NCBI GenBank assembly: GCA_022605405.1
Contig: JABYQQ010000021.1
Coordinates: 248,001-312,000 of the forward strand
Length of the DNA: 64,000 nucleotides
Reading direction: 5' to 3'
Source of the DNA: Earliella scabrosa
Taxonomy: Eukaryota > Basidiomycota > Agaricomycetes > Polyporales > Polyporaceae
Shown: positions 46,927 through 58,432 of the stretch, one piece after another
Numbering within the stretch: position 1 is the first letter of the stretch
Layout of the letters: every line of letters starts with the position of its first letter
Translations under genes and position numbers: made by a program
Notes under the pieces: generated by a model
What the model saw: only the letters and a program-made list of their open reading frames with translations
What the model was told of the DNA's origin: nothing
Database searches by the model: none

Positions 46927-48240
46927 CTGTCGTGTCAAGTCGAAATGCGTTAGATCCCTGCTCGCAGAACCCGCACGTGGAGTGGCATGTCTGCGGGTAA
47001 TCTTGGAATGGCATGTAATGGGCTGCGCGGAACGCGGCTGCTATATTATGCTTAGCTTGGACATCGAGCATCAGATGCGTGCTTGTAGCGTATTCTCTAG
47101 GACGGGTGACGTCTGCGCGCCGGACTGTTCCGCCTGCGGCCATTTGTTCGCTCCGCAACGCGAACGCCGTGTAAGTGGTCTGGCAAGCGGTCCTATAAGA
47201 AGCCGCTCGGAATGCGTGCATACAGATTAACCCCGGCATTACCGCTCCCGCATCGCTCACATGTCCTCTCCTGCCAGCGGCGTTGACGAACAACTCTTGA
47301 CGGGAGGAAGCGAGCATGCGCCTCAGTGAGTCATTGTAAACGAGGGAGAGCGCATCGGAGGTCGCTGTGAGTTACGTGCACCCGACTGCCGCGAGAGCGC
47401 TGACTGTGCAACGTTGTAGACGTATCGCCCAGAACTGTAGTTGTAAACGGGTTCGGGGTGAACCTGCGGGCGGCCGACCGCTCGTCGGGGCTCGTGGTTG
47501 CCATGAAGCTACTTCCAACACCGGTAGACGGTGGAGAGACAAACGAGGAAATGGTCATGAGGCTTATACGCAGGCGGATCAGTCCTGGCAGGAGGTGGGT
47601 GCGGCCACCGCCATCGGTTCGGCGAGCTGACCCTGCCTCCAGCTTCTTCCGGAAACGTCTGAGTAAGACATTTCCAGAGTTTTCCAGAGGTTTCCAGCGC
47701 TCTGGCCTCAGGAGGTTCATTCTCTGAGGCCAGTCAATTCAAGTGCGTTCTCAGGCAATCTAACTACGCTAAGTGCGAGCCAGAGCGGCCGCCAGAGTAT
47801 CTAAGACAGATCTGACAGCCACACAAAACATGCCCTGACGCGTCCACATCACGACTCCGCGCTGGCCCGAGCAGCATAGAATTCGTTACCAATGCAGAAC
47901 AAATGCCAGACGAACATCAACTCTCGAGACTAGAGTGACGGCGAGGAACAAATGTGAATATCGAAGCAAGAGGAAGTGGTTCTTGAAACGGAAGTGGTGT
48001 GGGTGAGTGGTGTGGGTGTACGAAGCATGGAAGAAGGGCGGTAGGGAGCGCAATGACATGGGACTACGACGAAGATACGGAAATGCACAGAGGGAAAGCG
48101 ACTTACTCAGTGCTCGGAAGCAATTGAACGGGGGGAGACGGAGAGGAGCGCTGTGCCGGAAAGAACTTGAGGCGTCTGCATGGAGGTGGGTAAGGAGCAT
48201 TGAGCGCATGGATGGGAGGAGTGCTTAGAGGCGCACTCAC
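46927..48240. other. Intergenic; no firm gene
   Basis: Frames at 47331-47727 exist on both strands, but neither has family features. A 10-bp inverted repeat CTGGCCTCAG...CTGAGGCCAG with a 12-nt loop lies at about 47702-47733, preceded by short direct repeats of TTTCCAGAG. It could be a 3'-end structure. Confidence 0.35.
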
Positions 48241-48520
48241 CTAGGCAAGCTCAAACACCTCGCCGTCGTTGCCCTTGACCTCCTCCATCTCACCGTCGCG
48301 CTCCTCCATCAGGACATGCTCACGTTCGAGCCTGTGGGACATCAGTATACATGACAACACCATGTGATTTGCGCAACACGTACTTTGAGGCGTGGCCTTG
48401 TAGCCAGCGTTCACGCGAATGTGTTCGTCCAAGTCCTCGGAGTCCCCAAGGGTCGCGCGTCCACCGGTAGCGATGATGTCGAAGGACCGTCGAGAAGTGT
48501 GCCAGAGAGAGGGTGTCGAA
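48241..48520 (-). CDS. Possible 3' terminal exons of an unidentified minus-strand gene
   Basis: The frame reads ATGGRATLGDSEDLDEHIRV and NAGYKATPQ, then after a likely short intron LEREHVLMEERDGEMEEVKG and NDGEVFELA with a stop at 48241-48243. The codon content looks coding, but the intron borders and upstream exons (towards 49000) are unresolved. No domain recognised. Confidence 0.3.
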
Positions 48521-48899
48521 CACAGAATGTGCAGGGGGACATGCAGAGTACAGCCAGGTGTCTACATGACCAGAGGAAAGGGATGAGAGTCGCGCGAGTA
48601 CAAGTCTCGATGGGGAGAGACGGACAAGACGCATCCCATATGTGAGGCGGAGTTTGAAAGCCTCGGATCACTCCGACACCACTTGTATTGCGTCATTCTC
48701 TCATGCCGAGGCTCGCTCTTTCCGACATTCCGACAAATTCCAACCTCTCTCGCTCATCGCATCGACGTAGTTCAGAGATCTCCAGGCTTCTCCAGAGCGC
48801 GCCAGAGAATCTCAGAGGGCCACTCGGTTCAAGTCGGCATAACTCGGCATAAGCGCCACCCAGGCGTTCAGTAGTTCCCAGGCTGGGCCAGGACCGGAC

Positions 48900-49350
48900 C
48901 TTTTGGCGCGCCTCACTGACCTCCCCTCCCCCCAGATGATCTTCGCTCGGCGCCGCCCCGACCTCGCGCACCCTCTCGCCGTCGGTCGGGATCATCTCAA
49001 GATCATCTCGCGCCGGCGCTCGTGCTCCTCATTCTCTCTCCGTGTCGCTCCCTCCTTGCTCACCATTGGATTATCTCCAGATTATCCCCTGCCAGCGCTC
49101 CCGCTCCTGCGCTCCCCCGCCTCCTCGCCTCCTCTCCCGACCTCGGATCATCTCAAGATCATCTTGCGTCGGCGCTCGCGCTCCTCGCGCTCTCTCCGCG
49201 TCGCTCTCTCTCTCCTCGCTGCCCGTTGGGTTATCTCAAGGTAAATCCCGGCGCTCGCGCTCCTCGCGCTCCTCTCCTCCCTCAGGGCCTCGCTCACGGC
49301 TGGATTATCTCCAGATTATGCTCGCCCACCTCCGCACGCTCCCGCCTCCC
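48900..49350. repeat. Diverged tandem repeat of about 150 bp
   Basis: Blocks beginning GATCATCTCAAGATCATCT(C/T)GCG, followed by CGGCGCTCGCGCTCCTC, TCTCTCCGYGTCGCTC and GGATTATCTCCAGATTAT, recur at about 48988 and 49144 and in part at 49240-49320. No gene is seen. Confidence 0.6.
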
Positions 49351-49431
49351 TTCCTCCTCACGTCGCCCGACGGGGAGGTGCTCTGTCTCAAGATCTCCTA
49401 TCAGGTAATATGTACGCACTGGAGCCTGAGC

Positions 49432-49473
49432 ACCGCGAGACCCTACAAGCGTCAATTTGTAGGGTCTCGCGGT
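49432..49473. repeat. 17-bp perfect inverted repeat, 8-nt loop
   Basis: Arms ACCGCGAGACCCTACAA (49432-49448) and its exact inverse (49457-49473) enclose GCGTCAAT. It could be a transcribed hairpin or a miniature foldback. Confidence 0.8.
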
Positions 49474-49936
49474 CCTCCGCCTGCGAAGGTACAGTAGTTG
49501 CGACACATATTGCAACTAACAATGAGAGAAGGCGATACCCCGCGAGCTGAGCGAGCCTTTTTGTTTCCGTGGCAAAGGCACGGGAAAGTGATCCGTGAAT
49601 CATGGGCGCTTGACTTGCCTATTTCAGCCAGATGTTCAACGTTCAACGGCTGATCAGCTTCGAGCTGCTCACAGTGGCATACAATCTAACAGCTGAAACA
49701 CACGGTACATTGTATCATGAAGCTTGTAGCTCTTCTTATTAATCCAAACTACTACACATATGACGGTTGAAAGCGGCGTTCTGCAACCACTGGCAGACTG
49801 GCAGGAGTGGTAAGTAGTACCAAACGGACGCCGTCGTACCAGACTACTGTACTTACTTGAAGATTGCAAGGGGGTATGTTGTCAGAAGGAAGTGCCAACT
49901 TGTTGAGACTGCGAGGCAATCAAAAGCCGTATCTCA
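49474..49936. other. Intergenic, AT-richer, no gene seen
   Basis: Short frames only. It lies downstream of the permease pseudogene. Confidence 0.4.
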
Positions 49937-52357
49937 TCAGGCCACCACGAGCATCCAGTGCCACACATCACCCCCGATGCTCGACATACACCTGCCCGCC
50001 ATCGCAACAGCCAAAATCGGGAGGTTGAGCACCAAAAACTGCCGCGCGCGCACGTACACGCCCTTCTGGCGCAGGATCGCGCGCCACAGCAAGCCTGCGA
50101 GCAAGGCCGAGAACGCGAGCGTGAAATGCGCCAAAGTCGGAGCCAAGCGCGAGCGCGTAGATTGCACCCTCGCGCGCGCGGGGATCCACGGTCGACTCCG
50201 CCGAGGAGAAAGGGGAGGAGGGGACCCAGAGCTGGAGCACGCGCGCGAGAGGGATCGTCGCGCCGATGTTCGTCCCGCAGAACTGTGCGTGCGGCCAACC
50301 ATGTCGATGTCAATGTCAAGATCAACGTCAGGCGGCACGGTCACAGGGACGGAGAACACTGCTACTCACGTTGCACAGCAGACACGAGAGGAGGGCCATC
50401 CCGCGTGCAGCACCGACGACGCCCGTGCGCCCCACCCACGCGGCCCACCAGCGCGCAAAGATCTTGACCCAGCCCTTGGTCGAGAGCCCCTGGACGAGGA
50501 CGAACATGAGCAGCGCGAAGGGGACGAGCACGACGGGCAGCCGCTCCGCGATGTGCGCGACGGTCGGGAACGCGCCCGTCGCGCGCGAGCCAAAGGCAGC
50601 AAGGGCGGTGAGCAGGTCGCGATGGGCCGTGTGTGGCTTGAGAGGAGGGGCGGAGAGGGGCGGAGCGAGCGTTGGCGCGCGTGAGCTGAGGTCCTGCAGC
50701 TCGTGCTGCTCCTGCCCGATCCCGACATGTGGTTCGACTTGTGGATGGAAAGAAGGCACTACCACATCAGACGCTGCCTCCTCGGGTCGCACCACCATAC
50801 CGTCCTCTTCTTTCCCTCCTTCCTTCTTCGCGCCGGTCGCGGTCCTCGATCCGCACCTCGTCGTCCAATCGTAGTGCATGTACCGCACGAGCAAGATGAC
50901 AGCAGGAGGCACAGTGACCTGCCACACCGGCACATCGATTGTACTCCGCCCAGCGTCACCAGCAACAGCACGCTCCCAAACACCGCGCCGTGCGCGTCGA
51001 CGAGCGTCTCGCGCACCTCTGTCGAGCTGAGCCCGATGTTGATGCGGCGTGGGACGAGCGCGGGGGCGGGGAACATGTAGAGGAGGAGGCGGAAGACGCA
51101 GAGGGCGGTGGCGAGGAAGGGGAGGACGACGTGCGCGGCGTAGGAGAGGAAGGAGATGGAGAACGCGCCGGAGAGGACGAGGTTCGTCGGGTTTGAGGAG
51201 ACGAGGACGATGGATGCTGTGGAGACGGAAGGGCATATCAGCCTCTACATACGTGCAGCGAGCAGGCGAGAAGTGAAGTCAGGGGGAACAGCCTACGCCC
51301 TCGCACTGCGTGGCCAAGGTCTGTAGTCTGGGCTGTCTGCACGAATCTCCGTGTAAGCAGTGATGTCCGTGCATCCAACGGGATGGACATCGAGAGTCTG
51401 ATTGAGACCGTGATTTCGAGACCCTAAACGGAGACACGAGCGGAGATATCGACGAACGCATGGACTCACCCATATTAGCAGCGGCGAACTGCACGAAGAT
51501 TCATGCCATAGGTGGCGTAATGCTAGACAAAGCCAGAGAACGGTCACCATGAGCAATCTCCGTCTCCACCGAAACAAGAGCGCGTGGACATACCCCGCCA
51601 CCCTCGTGAAATACACGAGGAACGCCGTGCCGGACAGTATGATGGGGTCCTACACAGTGCATGACGCGCATCAGCCCTACAGTCCCGGATATGCGCACAC
51701 CCAATCCCCAGGCCAAGGACTCACGTTCCCGACGACGACCCCGGAGAGGACGAAGAAGAGGTAGAGGTACGCGAACAGCCGGCGGCCAGAGGACCCGCCC
51801 TTGCTCGCGACCCAGAACGCGAGGAAGCGGAAGAGGCCGGTCGCGTCTAGTGAGATGGAGATGTACGCATGGTCATGCGATCGGAGCAATCAACGTTTCC
51901 GCATGTGCGTTTGCGAGAGAGCGAGGGCTCAAGAGCGAAGGGGGCCACGCACCAGCGAGAGGAAGAGCGCCATGATGTTCAGCGGCTGTATCCCGCCCGT
52001 CCCGACGATGACGTTGCGGAGGGTGTGCCCATCGAACGCGCCGGTGGCGAGGAGGACGAGCACGGAGAAGAGGGGGACGGTGATGAGGTTAAGCGGGACA
52101 TGGCGGGGCTTTGGGGGCGCGTGCTTGTGTGGGATGATGTGGAAGACGGCGAGGGCGTGGTGCGCTGTCTTGAGGAGCACGAGCGGGAGGGGAACACGTA
52201 GAGGGAAGATGACAGCGAGATCTGTGACGGGGATTCGATTAGTCGCGAGTATGAATATCTGGAGGAAGGGAAGAGACGCACTGGAGAGGAAGAAGAGGAC
52301 GAGCGTGAGTATGGCTTGCCAGTTCCCGACAGAGTGGGCAGGGGCAGAGATGTCCAT
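49937..52357 (-). pseudogene. Arsenite-efflux (ArsB-like) permease pseudogene
   Basis: ArsB/CitM-type membrane permeases export arsenite, and this sequence follows their plan closely. It starts MDISAPAHSVGNWQ, with helices FLSNLAVIFPLRVPLP and TGGIQPLNIMALFLSL. Signature YISISLDATGLFRFLAFW, VVVGNDPIILSGTAFLVYFT and VLVSSNPTNLVLSGAF follow, then a hydrophilic loop, then CGTNIGATIPLARVLQLW and LAGLLWRAIL. Four defects are visible. (1) The expected acceptor before AYISISL (near 51865) has no AG. (2) TGA stands where the family has Trp, in PPMA-stop-IFVQFAAANM (51501-51503). (3) The frame shifts between LLLVTLG and TIDVPVWQVTV, near 50940. (4) A one-base shift lies within ALGSDFGAF / LAFSALLAG, near 50127. 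Splicing around the TGA is conceivable, but the frameshifts are not explained by introns. It is either a decayed gene or one hit by assembly indels. Confidence 0.75.
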
Positions 52358-53934
52358 GGACGACCCGGTGTGGTAGGTCAGACAGATCAACGTGACGACT
52401 CGGGCAGACTGTATGTCGGACGGACCGCAAGCGGCACCATAAAACTTGCTAGAGAGGATTTCAGTCACCATATCCTGACAGGCATTTAGATTATACATAA
52501 CACACCTACAGTAGCAGGAAGGCCGCTCTCGTGCTCCTCAGTAGGGATCATCATCGGACGCCGCTCTACGGTGAATGTTCAAGCTTAGAAGCAGTGCCAC
52601 CAAAGGGCGATGCCTCCGCTGACAGCCTGGGCCAGGCTACTTACTAGAGTCGATGATACTTACCATGACTGTGAGTCTAGTTCCATGCAAACATAGCTGA
52701 ATATTGAGTAGGGAGTCTGTATGATTTGCGTTCAAGTACGACCGCACACAAGTTCTATGTCCGTAAGGTTCGTCTGAGTGAGAGAGAGAGGCTTCGGAGA
52801 GCGCAAGCACATGCGGAGGATGTTAGGAGGATGTCAGGGAACACGGGCGCTAGAGACACGACAAGCTCGCACAAGTCCATGATTTGTACTTGTTTATGTG
52901 TGGCGCAGCAGCCTCTCAGCCTTCGTGGCAATCGGTGCTTGAAGTTACACCTTGAACACACCTAGCAACCTGGTAAGCAGTACCCATTGTTGTCTACAGC
53001 TCGACGCTCGACGCTCGTAGGGGACGGGTGTACGATCGTCAACGCGCCTCTATGATCCTGCTGGCATCCACCGCTCCGGACGCGGCCTCCTCCTGCCAAC
53101 TTGCCCCGCAATCTCCATACTTGTTCAGCCAGATTCAGCCCGACTTTGTACCCGTCATCCCTGCCTGCGTCGTCCTACTCAGCTGAGGTATGTGTCTCAC
53201 TCTGTTTCACCTACGTACCCTTTCCCTGCGCTCGCCTCGTCCTGCTCATCGCTGACTGCGTACTCATCCCACCTTGCACTGACCTTGTTCTCATGCCGCA
53301 ATCCCCGCCTTCAAAGTCCATATGGCCCTTCATGCCCCTGGTGCATGTCCGCGCTGCCATTCCGCTCGGACGTCACGGTCACGGCCAGGGACGTACTCAC
53401 GGCCCAATACGAGTACGTCCCTGCGGTCTATCCTGTGCGGACCTCTCCGCGTACGCTTTGTCCTGCTCTGCATCGACGACACTTGTGAGTCGTCCTATCT
53501 CCATTCTCATCACCCCTCGTTCTTGTCTTGCTCCGCGTCAGCATCCTCACCTTGAGGGTCACTGTCCCCATCTCGCACTTTGCCTCATTCTTGTCCCACC
53601 CCGCACACTGCGACGTCATCCTCGTCCTCCCATCGAGTTTGTATGTGTAATGTCCAATTCTCTCATGGTCGTCTGATTAACATCTGCTCTGCAGCAGCTC
53701 GTGTCTCCTCCACTCATACTTGCCACCAGCGTGGTTCACTTTGGCACCCATGTGTCCCCGCCGCGCGCCAATTGTCTGGTGACTACGTTGTCCACCTTGC
53801 TGAGCATGTAAGCACTGTGTGTATTGTATGATATTTTAATCTACCATGTGCTGTATCGTCTCTGGATTGTCATGTCATGAGCTGAAATGATTTACCGACT
53901 TGATGCACGTCCGTCCTCCTGCTCAACCCCCACT
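52358..53934. other. Intergenic; no supported gene
   Basis: Several frames around 53100-53700 are open in more than one frame owing to composition (Cys/Ser/Pro-rich) and show no motifs. No confident exon was found. Confidence 0.35.
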
Positions 53935-54864
53935 ATGCGTCAGCGCACTGAGTCGGTCCACTCTCCCAGTAAGGCGGGCTATCGTATCTTCCCCAAACGT
54001 CCACTCATGAATCTCCAGACCCCATCGACGTCAACGGCCGCCGCATGTCTCCCGATGACCTGACGAGCCTCATGTCCGGCCTAGCTCTCGGCTCTGAGAG
54101 TGCCATTGACGATCGGGAGGAGCGCGACCATCGCCTGCGACGCCCCGCGAGCGTCGGCAGGCACGTCATGCGAGTCACGATCAACGCGACAAACGTGACC
54201 GTGATCAATGGACCTGCGCCCGGTACGTTGCCGACCGTTGTCCACCAGCCGTTGGGACCCCATGTGCGCCACGCCGAGCACGAGGCTCGGGGCAGAGCAG
54301 CTCGCAGGGCGCTCACCCCGCCCGGAACCCCGAGGAATACCCCGCGCGTAGGCGACATGCTCGGAGTCTATCTGCCGGACGGCCCCCAACATCTCTCCAC
54401 CACCGAAGGACGCAGCCCCGTCGGAGCTGCTCAGGGATCTGCTTTGGACAGTTCACCTGTCTTCGTCGACGCCAACGTTGACTGGTAAGTACCCCTCCGG
54501 TGGCGACGGCGAAGGCGACGAACATTCCCATGTCGAGGCGCAAGTCCAGGGCGTCGCCGCCAGGCCCGCTAACTGACTTCCATGGGATCCTACTTGTGAG
54601 TATCGTCCTGTACTTGCCTCCTTGCGGATGCTCATTGCAGCGACAGGCCAATCTCTTGCGGGCCCCGACCCTTTCCATCACGGCAAGTGGTACGTCGTCA
54701 CCGCAGGGACGAAGGTCGGGATCTGGAAGGCTTGGGTGGACATGGCGCACTACGTTACCAACGTCCGCGGGAACGCGCATCAGTCCTTCAAAACGCGCGA
54801 GCAAGCGGAGCGTTGGTACGAGACAAAGAAGAGCCAGGGCTTGGTTATGTTGCTGGCGCCGTAG
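53935..54864 (+). CDS. Protein with C-terminal RNase H1 N-terminal-like (viroplasmin) domain; splicing partly unresolved
   Basis: Exon 1 (MRQRTESVHSP) joins through an intron GTAAGG...CTCCAG to NPIDVNGRRMSPDDLTSLMS. A disordered, Arg/Pro-rich region follows to about 54483 (donor GTAAGTACC). The last exon covers GPDPFHHGKWYVVTAGTKVG, IWKAWVDMAHYVTNVRGNAH, QSFKTREQAERWYETKKSQG and ends LVMLLAP at 54864. KWYVVTxGxxxGIWxxWxxxxxxVxxxxxAxxxxFxTxxxAxxxY is the pattern of the RNase H1 N-terminal hybrid-binding domain also found in caulimovirus viroplasmin. It binds RNA/DNA hybrids or dsRNA. No RNase H catalytic domain follows, so this is a binding-only protein. The intron(s) between 54484 and about 54640 could not be phased. 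Confidence 0.6.
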
Positions 54865-55317
54865 TACAGGGTGTACGCAGTGATAGGTATCTCGTCCGCG
54901 AATCTAGTTTTTGTAACCTCCTCGACCTCAATGTGTATTGCAATGTACGGGCCCGGCCGTGTGCGCTTCATCATGTCTGTTGCTCGAAACGCATGCGGCA
55001 CGAACCGAACCTGGCACAAGACTTAACCCACCCTGCAGCTGAAAGACACTATGTACGTCGAATCGTCAACCTGATCCATGCTAACGGGGCGACGGATGGA
55101 GATATCTGTTGTCATCTATTTCTGGCGTTCTTGCTTTCGGAAGGCGAAGACGTGTATACAGATAGAATGACTACCACATACAAAGCCCGAACGGTACAAC
55201 TTGGTGCGCATGGTAGCATCTGGATACCCCCATAGTATCCTAGGTTGAGCACGATGAGCCGGCTGAGCCGCTCATCGAACGTAGGCCCGGATGCACCTGG
55301 GGAGGTCCTGCGCATCA
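54865..55317. other. Short intergenic stretch, nothing recognised
   Basis: A one-sided GC-rich start and then mixed sequence. No coding or repeat signal was found. Confidence 0.35.
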
Positions 55318-55745
55318 TCAGAACATTATTGGCCGCGGAGAAGCAGAGACTAATACGCACCAGAGCGCCTCGACGTCTGCCGCAGTCTCAGCTTCTCGAC
55401 GCATCAGCAAGCGTCTTCGGATCGCTGTGGCGCGCCCTTTTCGTGCTTCAATATCCATCGGCTCCTCGGCGGGCAAGGGATCTTGGAAAGCCGCGAGATA
55501 GTCGTCCCATATAGCACTCGCCGTGAGCCTGTACTTTTGCGCATTGGTACCACCTACAATGGCTTGGATATCGGGCTGGTGGATCCGCTCCATGAGCCAT
55601 TTCCGTTCGGCTGGGGTAAGAAATTCTAGTGCGCGCGCACACATGTTTGCGGGAGTCCCTCCGTCAACGAAGCAAGCGACGTTGGTTAGAAGAAACTCAC
55701 TACGTAGGTCGGCCTGCTTGAAGACGAGGTGTGGGCTGGGCGATA
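55318..55745 (-). CDS. Small hypothetical protein
   Basis: The minus-strand frame reads ANMCARALEFLTPAERKWLM, RIHQPDIQAIVGGTNAQKYR, LTASAIWDDYLAAFQDPLPA and a Glu/Arg-rich helical tail. An upstream exon reading SPSPHLVFKQADLR appears to be joined by an intron starting GTGAGT near 55700. The composition is strongly protein-like, but no family is recognised. Confidence 0.45.
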
Positions 55746-56142
55746 CTACACGTTGGTCTCGTTAGTAAGACAATGTGTAAGCATGAGCAAGAGAAGAGCA
55801 ACTGAGATAGGACCTCCTTTGAACGGTCGCGCGTAAGGGGCTTTAGGGTGATCGAGGTGACCGACGGGGAGCGCCCTTCTTATACTAGGCAACTTAGCAA
55901 GCGTCTATGTATCCGGCCCGGCTCATCTGGTATCAAAGTCACGTGATGGCGTGGAAAAGTGACTCCTCGATCGCCGGCCCGGGGCGATTACCAATTTCGG
56001 TACTTTCCCAGCCGGGTACAGGGCGGCTATCCACGGTTCGGTCCCATTTGAACCTGGTACCAAATCCACGATCGACATTATTGGTCCGGAACCCCCTGAC
56101 GGACTCTCACTTTGAAACTAGCCCGTGGCACTACAGCCCCAC
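55746..56142. other. Divergent intergenic region
   Basis: It should hold the promoters of the small minus-strand gene and the MYND gene. Sequence around 55910-56060 is rich in GGCCCGG and GGTACC-type words. No TATA box is clear. Confidence 0.35.
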
Positions 56143-58432
56143 ATGCCGATATCAGATGCGGAAATTCTCCAGATAGTCCATGCCATCCCTCCAGCGTCGA
56201 CCCCGTTCTCGGCCATCTTGCGCCTCCAGCGGATCCTCCGCATACCTAGTAAGTCCTACTTGCTGTAGTCACCAGATGAATTCAACTTGGATGGTGTGCT
56301 TTAGGGACCTATTCAAACCAGGGTTTTCATGATGCTGGTCGACAATTGAGGGTCATAGCTGAACATCTTGACAAAGTCTACACGCTCGCGCAGTTGCTGC
56401 ATCGTCCCATGGTTATGATCGCGGTCGTATGCATGATCACGAAGATGTGCACTGATCCTATCCTGAGGAACTGGTGGTTCGAACGAGGTAAAGCAACTCT
56501 CAACGTCTTCTTGTTCAATGACTACTCACGTGTACGGTTGCAACTACGCGGCGCCGGCACCAATTAGGTATGGTAGACAAAATTTGTCCGTTACTCAACC
56601 ACCCGTCAACGCGCTGTCTCGCGCTCCACTTGCTCCTTATCATCATACACCTGGCTAATCAATCGCATATGAGCATCCTGGAGACGGTTGCTCGACTCAA
56701 TCCTACCCTGGTCAAGCTGGTTCACGATGTACGAGATGATCGTGTGGTTACAGAGCTGGCGATGGCCATCATGTCTCACACCATTATCTGCACTTCCCCT
56801 GGGGAGTACACCACGATCAGTCCAGCAAATCCCCCCGCCGAGATATACGGTATTCGCGCCCTCCTAGAGGTTACCATCTCACAGTTGCGCCAGCCGGCAA
56901 CATGCTCCCCTGCCCTCATGATGCACGCTTTCACTCTCCTGGTTCTTCCTTCACAAGATTATCCCCACGAGTACAGACACGTCACCACAGCACCCATTCA
57001 AGCGCTTCTCGTCGCATCTCTCCGCAGTCGGTACCTCATCACCCGGGTCATTGCTATGGACGCCCTCGTCAATCTGTGCTCCGTCGACGCTGAGCGGGAT
57101 CCACCATCGTATTCGCTGGACTTCCAACATATCCGCCGCATTCTCACCAGCGCAAGTCCTCTGCCATCTTATCTGTCCTCCGTCACAATCGATCGTTGCA
57201 ACAGCACCAAAGTATACCAATCGGTAGCCGGTTTTGTAGAGGTGATGTCCAGCTTCGCTCGCGATCACAACTTCCATGACCATGGGCGCGAGGTTGCCGA
57301 AATCGTACAACGATCCCCCGCAACACCGGAAGGCGAATGGAGAGAGCTCGAGATCAGGGAACAGATACCGGAAAGCAGGAGACTCTCATTCCACCAATGG
57401 TCCGACGTCTTGCTAGCCTTCGCAAGTGCGCTCCGCAACACCGGATCCTCGCACGACCTTGACTCTGCAGACATACTCAACATGAAGTTCCTCATGATTC
57501 GCGGGCGTACAGAAGAGGCAGCGGCGCTCGGGAGACAAGCAATCAAGAGGAATCCCGCTCTCACATATGCTTACTACATCGTCAGCTTGACTTCCGACCG
57601 CCAAAGTGGCTACGAGGCCGCGATACGGGGTTTGGAGTGTTCAGACTCAACAACATTCCTACGAGCGCAGTTGCTGTGGCGAGCAGTCGAGGCAGGCGTT
57701 GGTCGAGCCTTGGACATCCTGGAGGGTGCAGCGAGAGGTACCTCAACTACCGGGACAGACTTGGAGGCAGCTCTCCTCTCTGCCCTACAGCATGCCGACA
57801 TGTTCACCGATGAGAATACCTTGGACGACGCGCTTATGGCAACGATGTTGGGGTGGCGCATCATCATCACCATCATGCTCAAGGGTGATAACCTTGACGC
57901 ATGCTTGGACACTCTAAAGGTTTGTTGGGCAGGTAATTGTGGCTCTCAAAATACTCACTGACATCTCTTAGCCTACATTCCAGATGGTCGCGGAAGCGAC
58001 CGAGGCAATGGCCTTCTTCGGACACCCGGACAAGAAGTCAGCCATTTCTGTCGCCTGGAAGCTCATCGCCCAGTCAGCCCGGACGGCTGGTGAGGAATGG
58101 TATTCGCTCGTGCAAATCTACGACGAACTGGACGTGTCGAGATTGGAATGCCCGAACGGACAAGGCATGGGTCACGAGCTTCTTCAGTGGTTCGGAAGGA
58201 TCGAATGCAAGAAACATATCCCACGCACGAAGAGCCGCATGAGACGATGTACTTCCTGTGGGTCGGCAAATGCGATCTTGAAAAGGTGCACAGGGTGCAT
58301 GATTGCAAAGTACGTGTATGAATTTCGATGTACAGTGATTAAACATTGACATCAGACATGAACAGGTATTGCAACGCCGAATGTCAGAAAAGGGACTGGA
58401 CGAGGCATAGAACGGAATGCAAGGGACGGTGA
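56143..58432 (+). CDS. MYND zinc-finger protein with helical N-terminal region
   Basis: Exon 1 (MPISDAEILQIVHAIPPAST...) joins via GTAAGT...CTTTAG to TYSNQGFHDAGRQLRVIAEH. A second intron (GTAAAG...ATTAG at 56567) leads to the long exon MVDKICPLLNHPSTRCLALH. A third (GTTTGT...CTTAG) and a fourth (GTACGT...AACAG) lead to the terminal exon. The body is all-helical, probably armadillo- or TPR-like, with LNPTLVKLVHDVRDDRVVTE and a TPR-like RTEEAAALGRQAIKRNPALT. The C-terminus is a full MYND finger, C-x2-C-x7-C-x2-C...YCNAECQKRDWTRHRTEC, split by the last intron. MYND fingers bind two zinc ions and usually contact proline-rich peptides, so this is probably an adaptor; I see no SET domain. All phases close, with stop at 58430-58432. 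Confidence 0.8.

Noticed and set aside
47331..47727. Overlapping frames of 129 (-) and 89 (+) codons
   Set aside because: Both look weakly protein-like, but neither can be joined to further exons or to a family.
50266..51276. Plus-strand frames over the permease region
   Set aside because: Antisense to clear ArsB-like motifs; the composition (Arg/Gly/Glu repeats) is typical of shadow frames.
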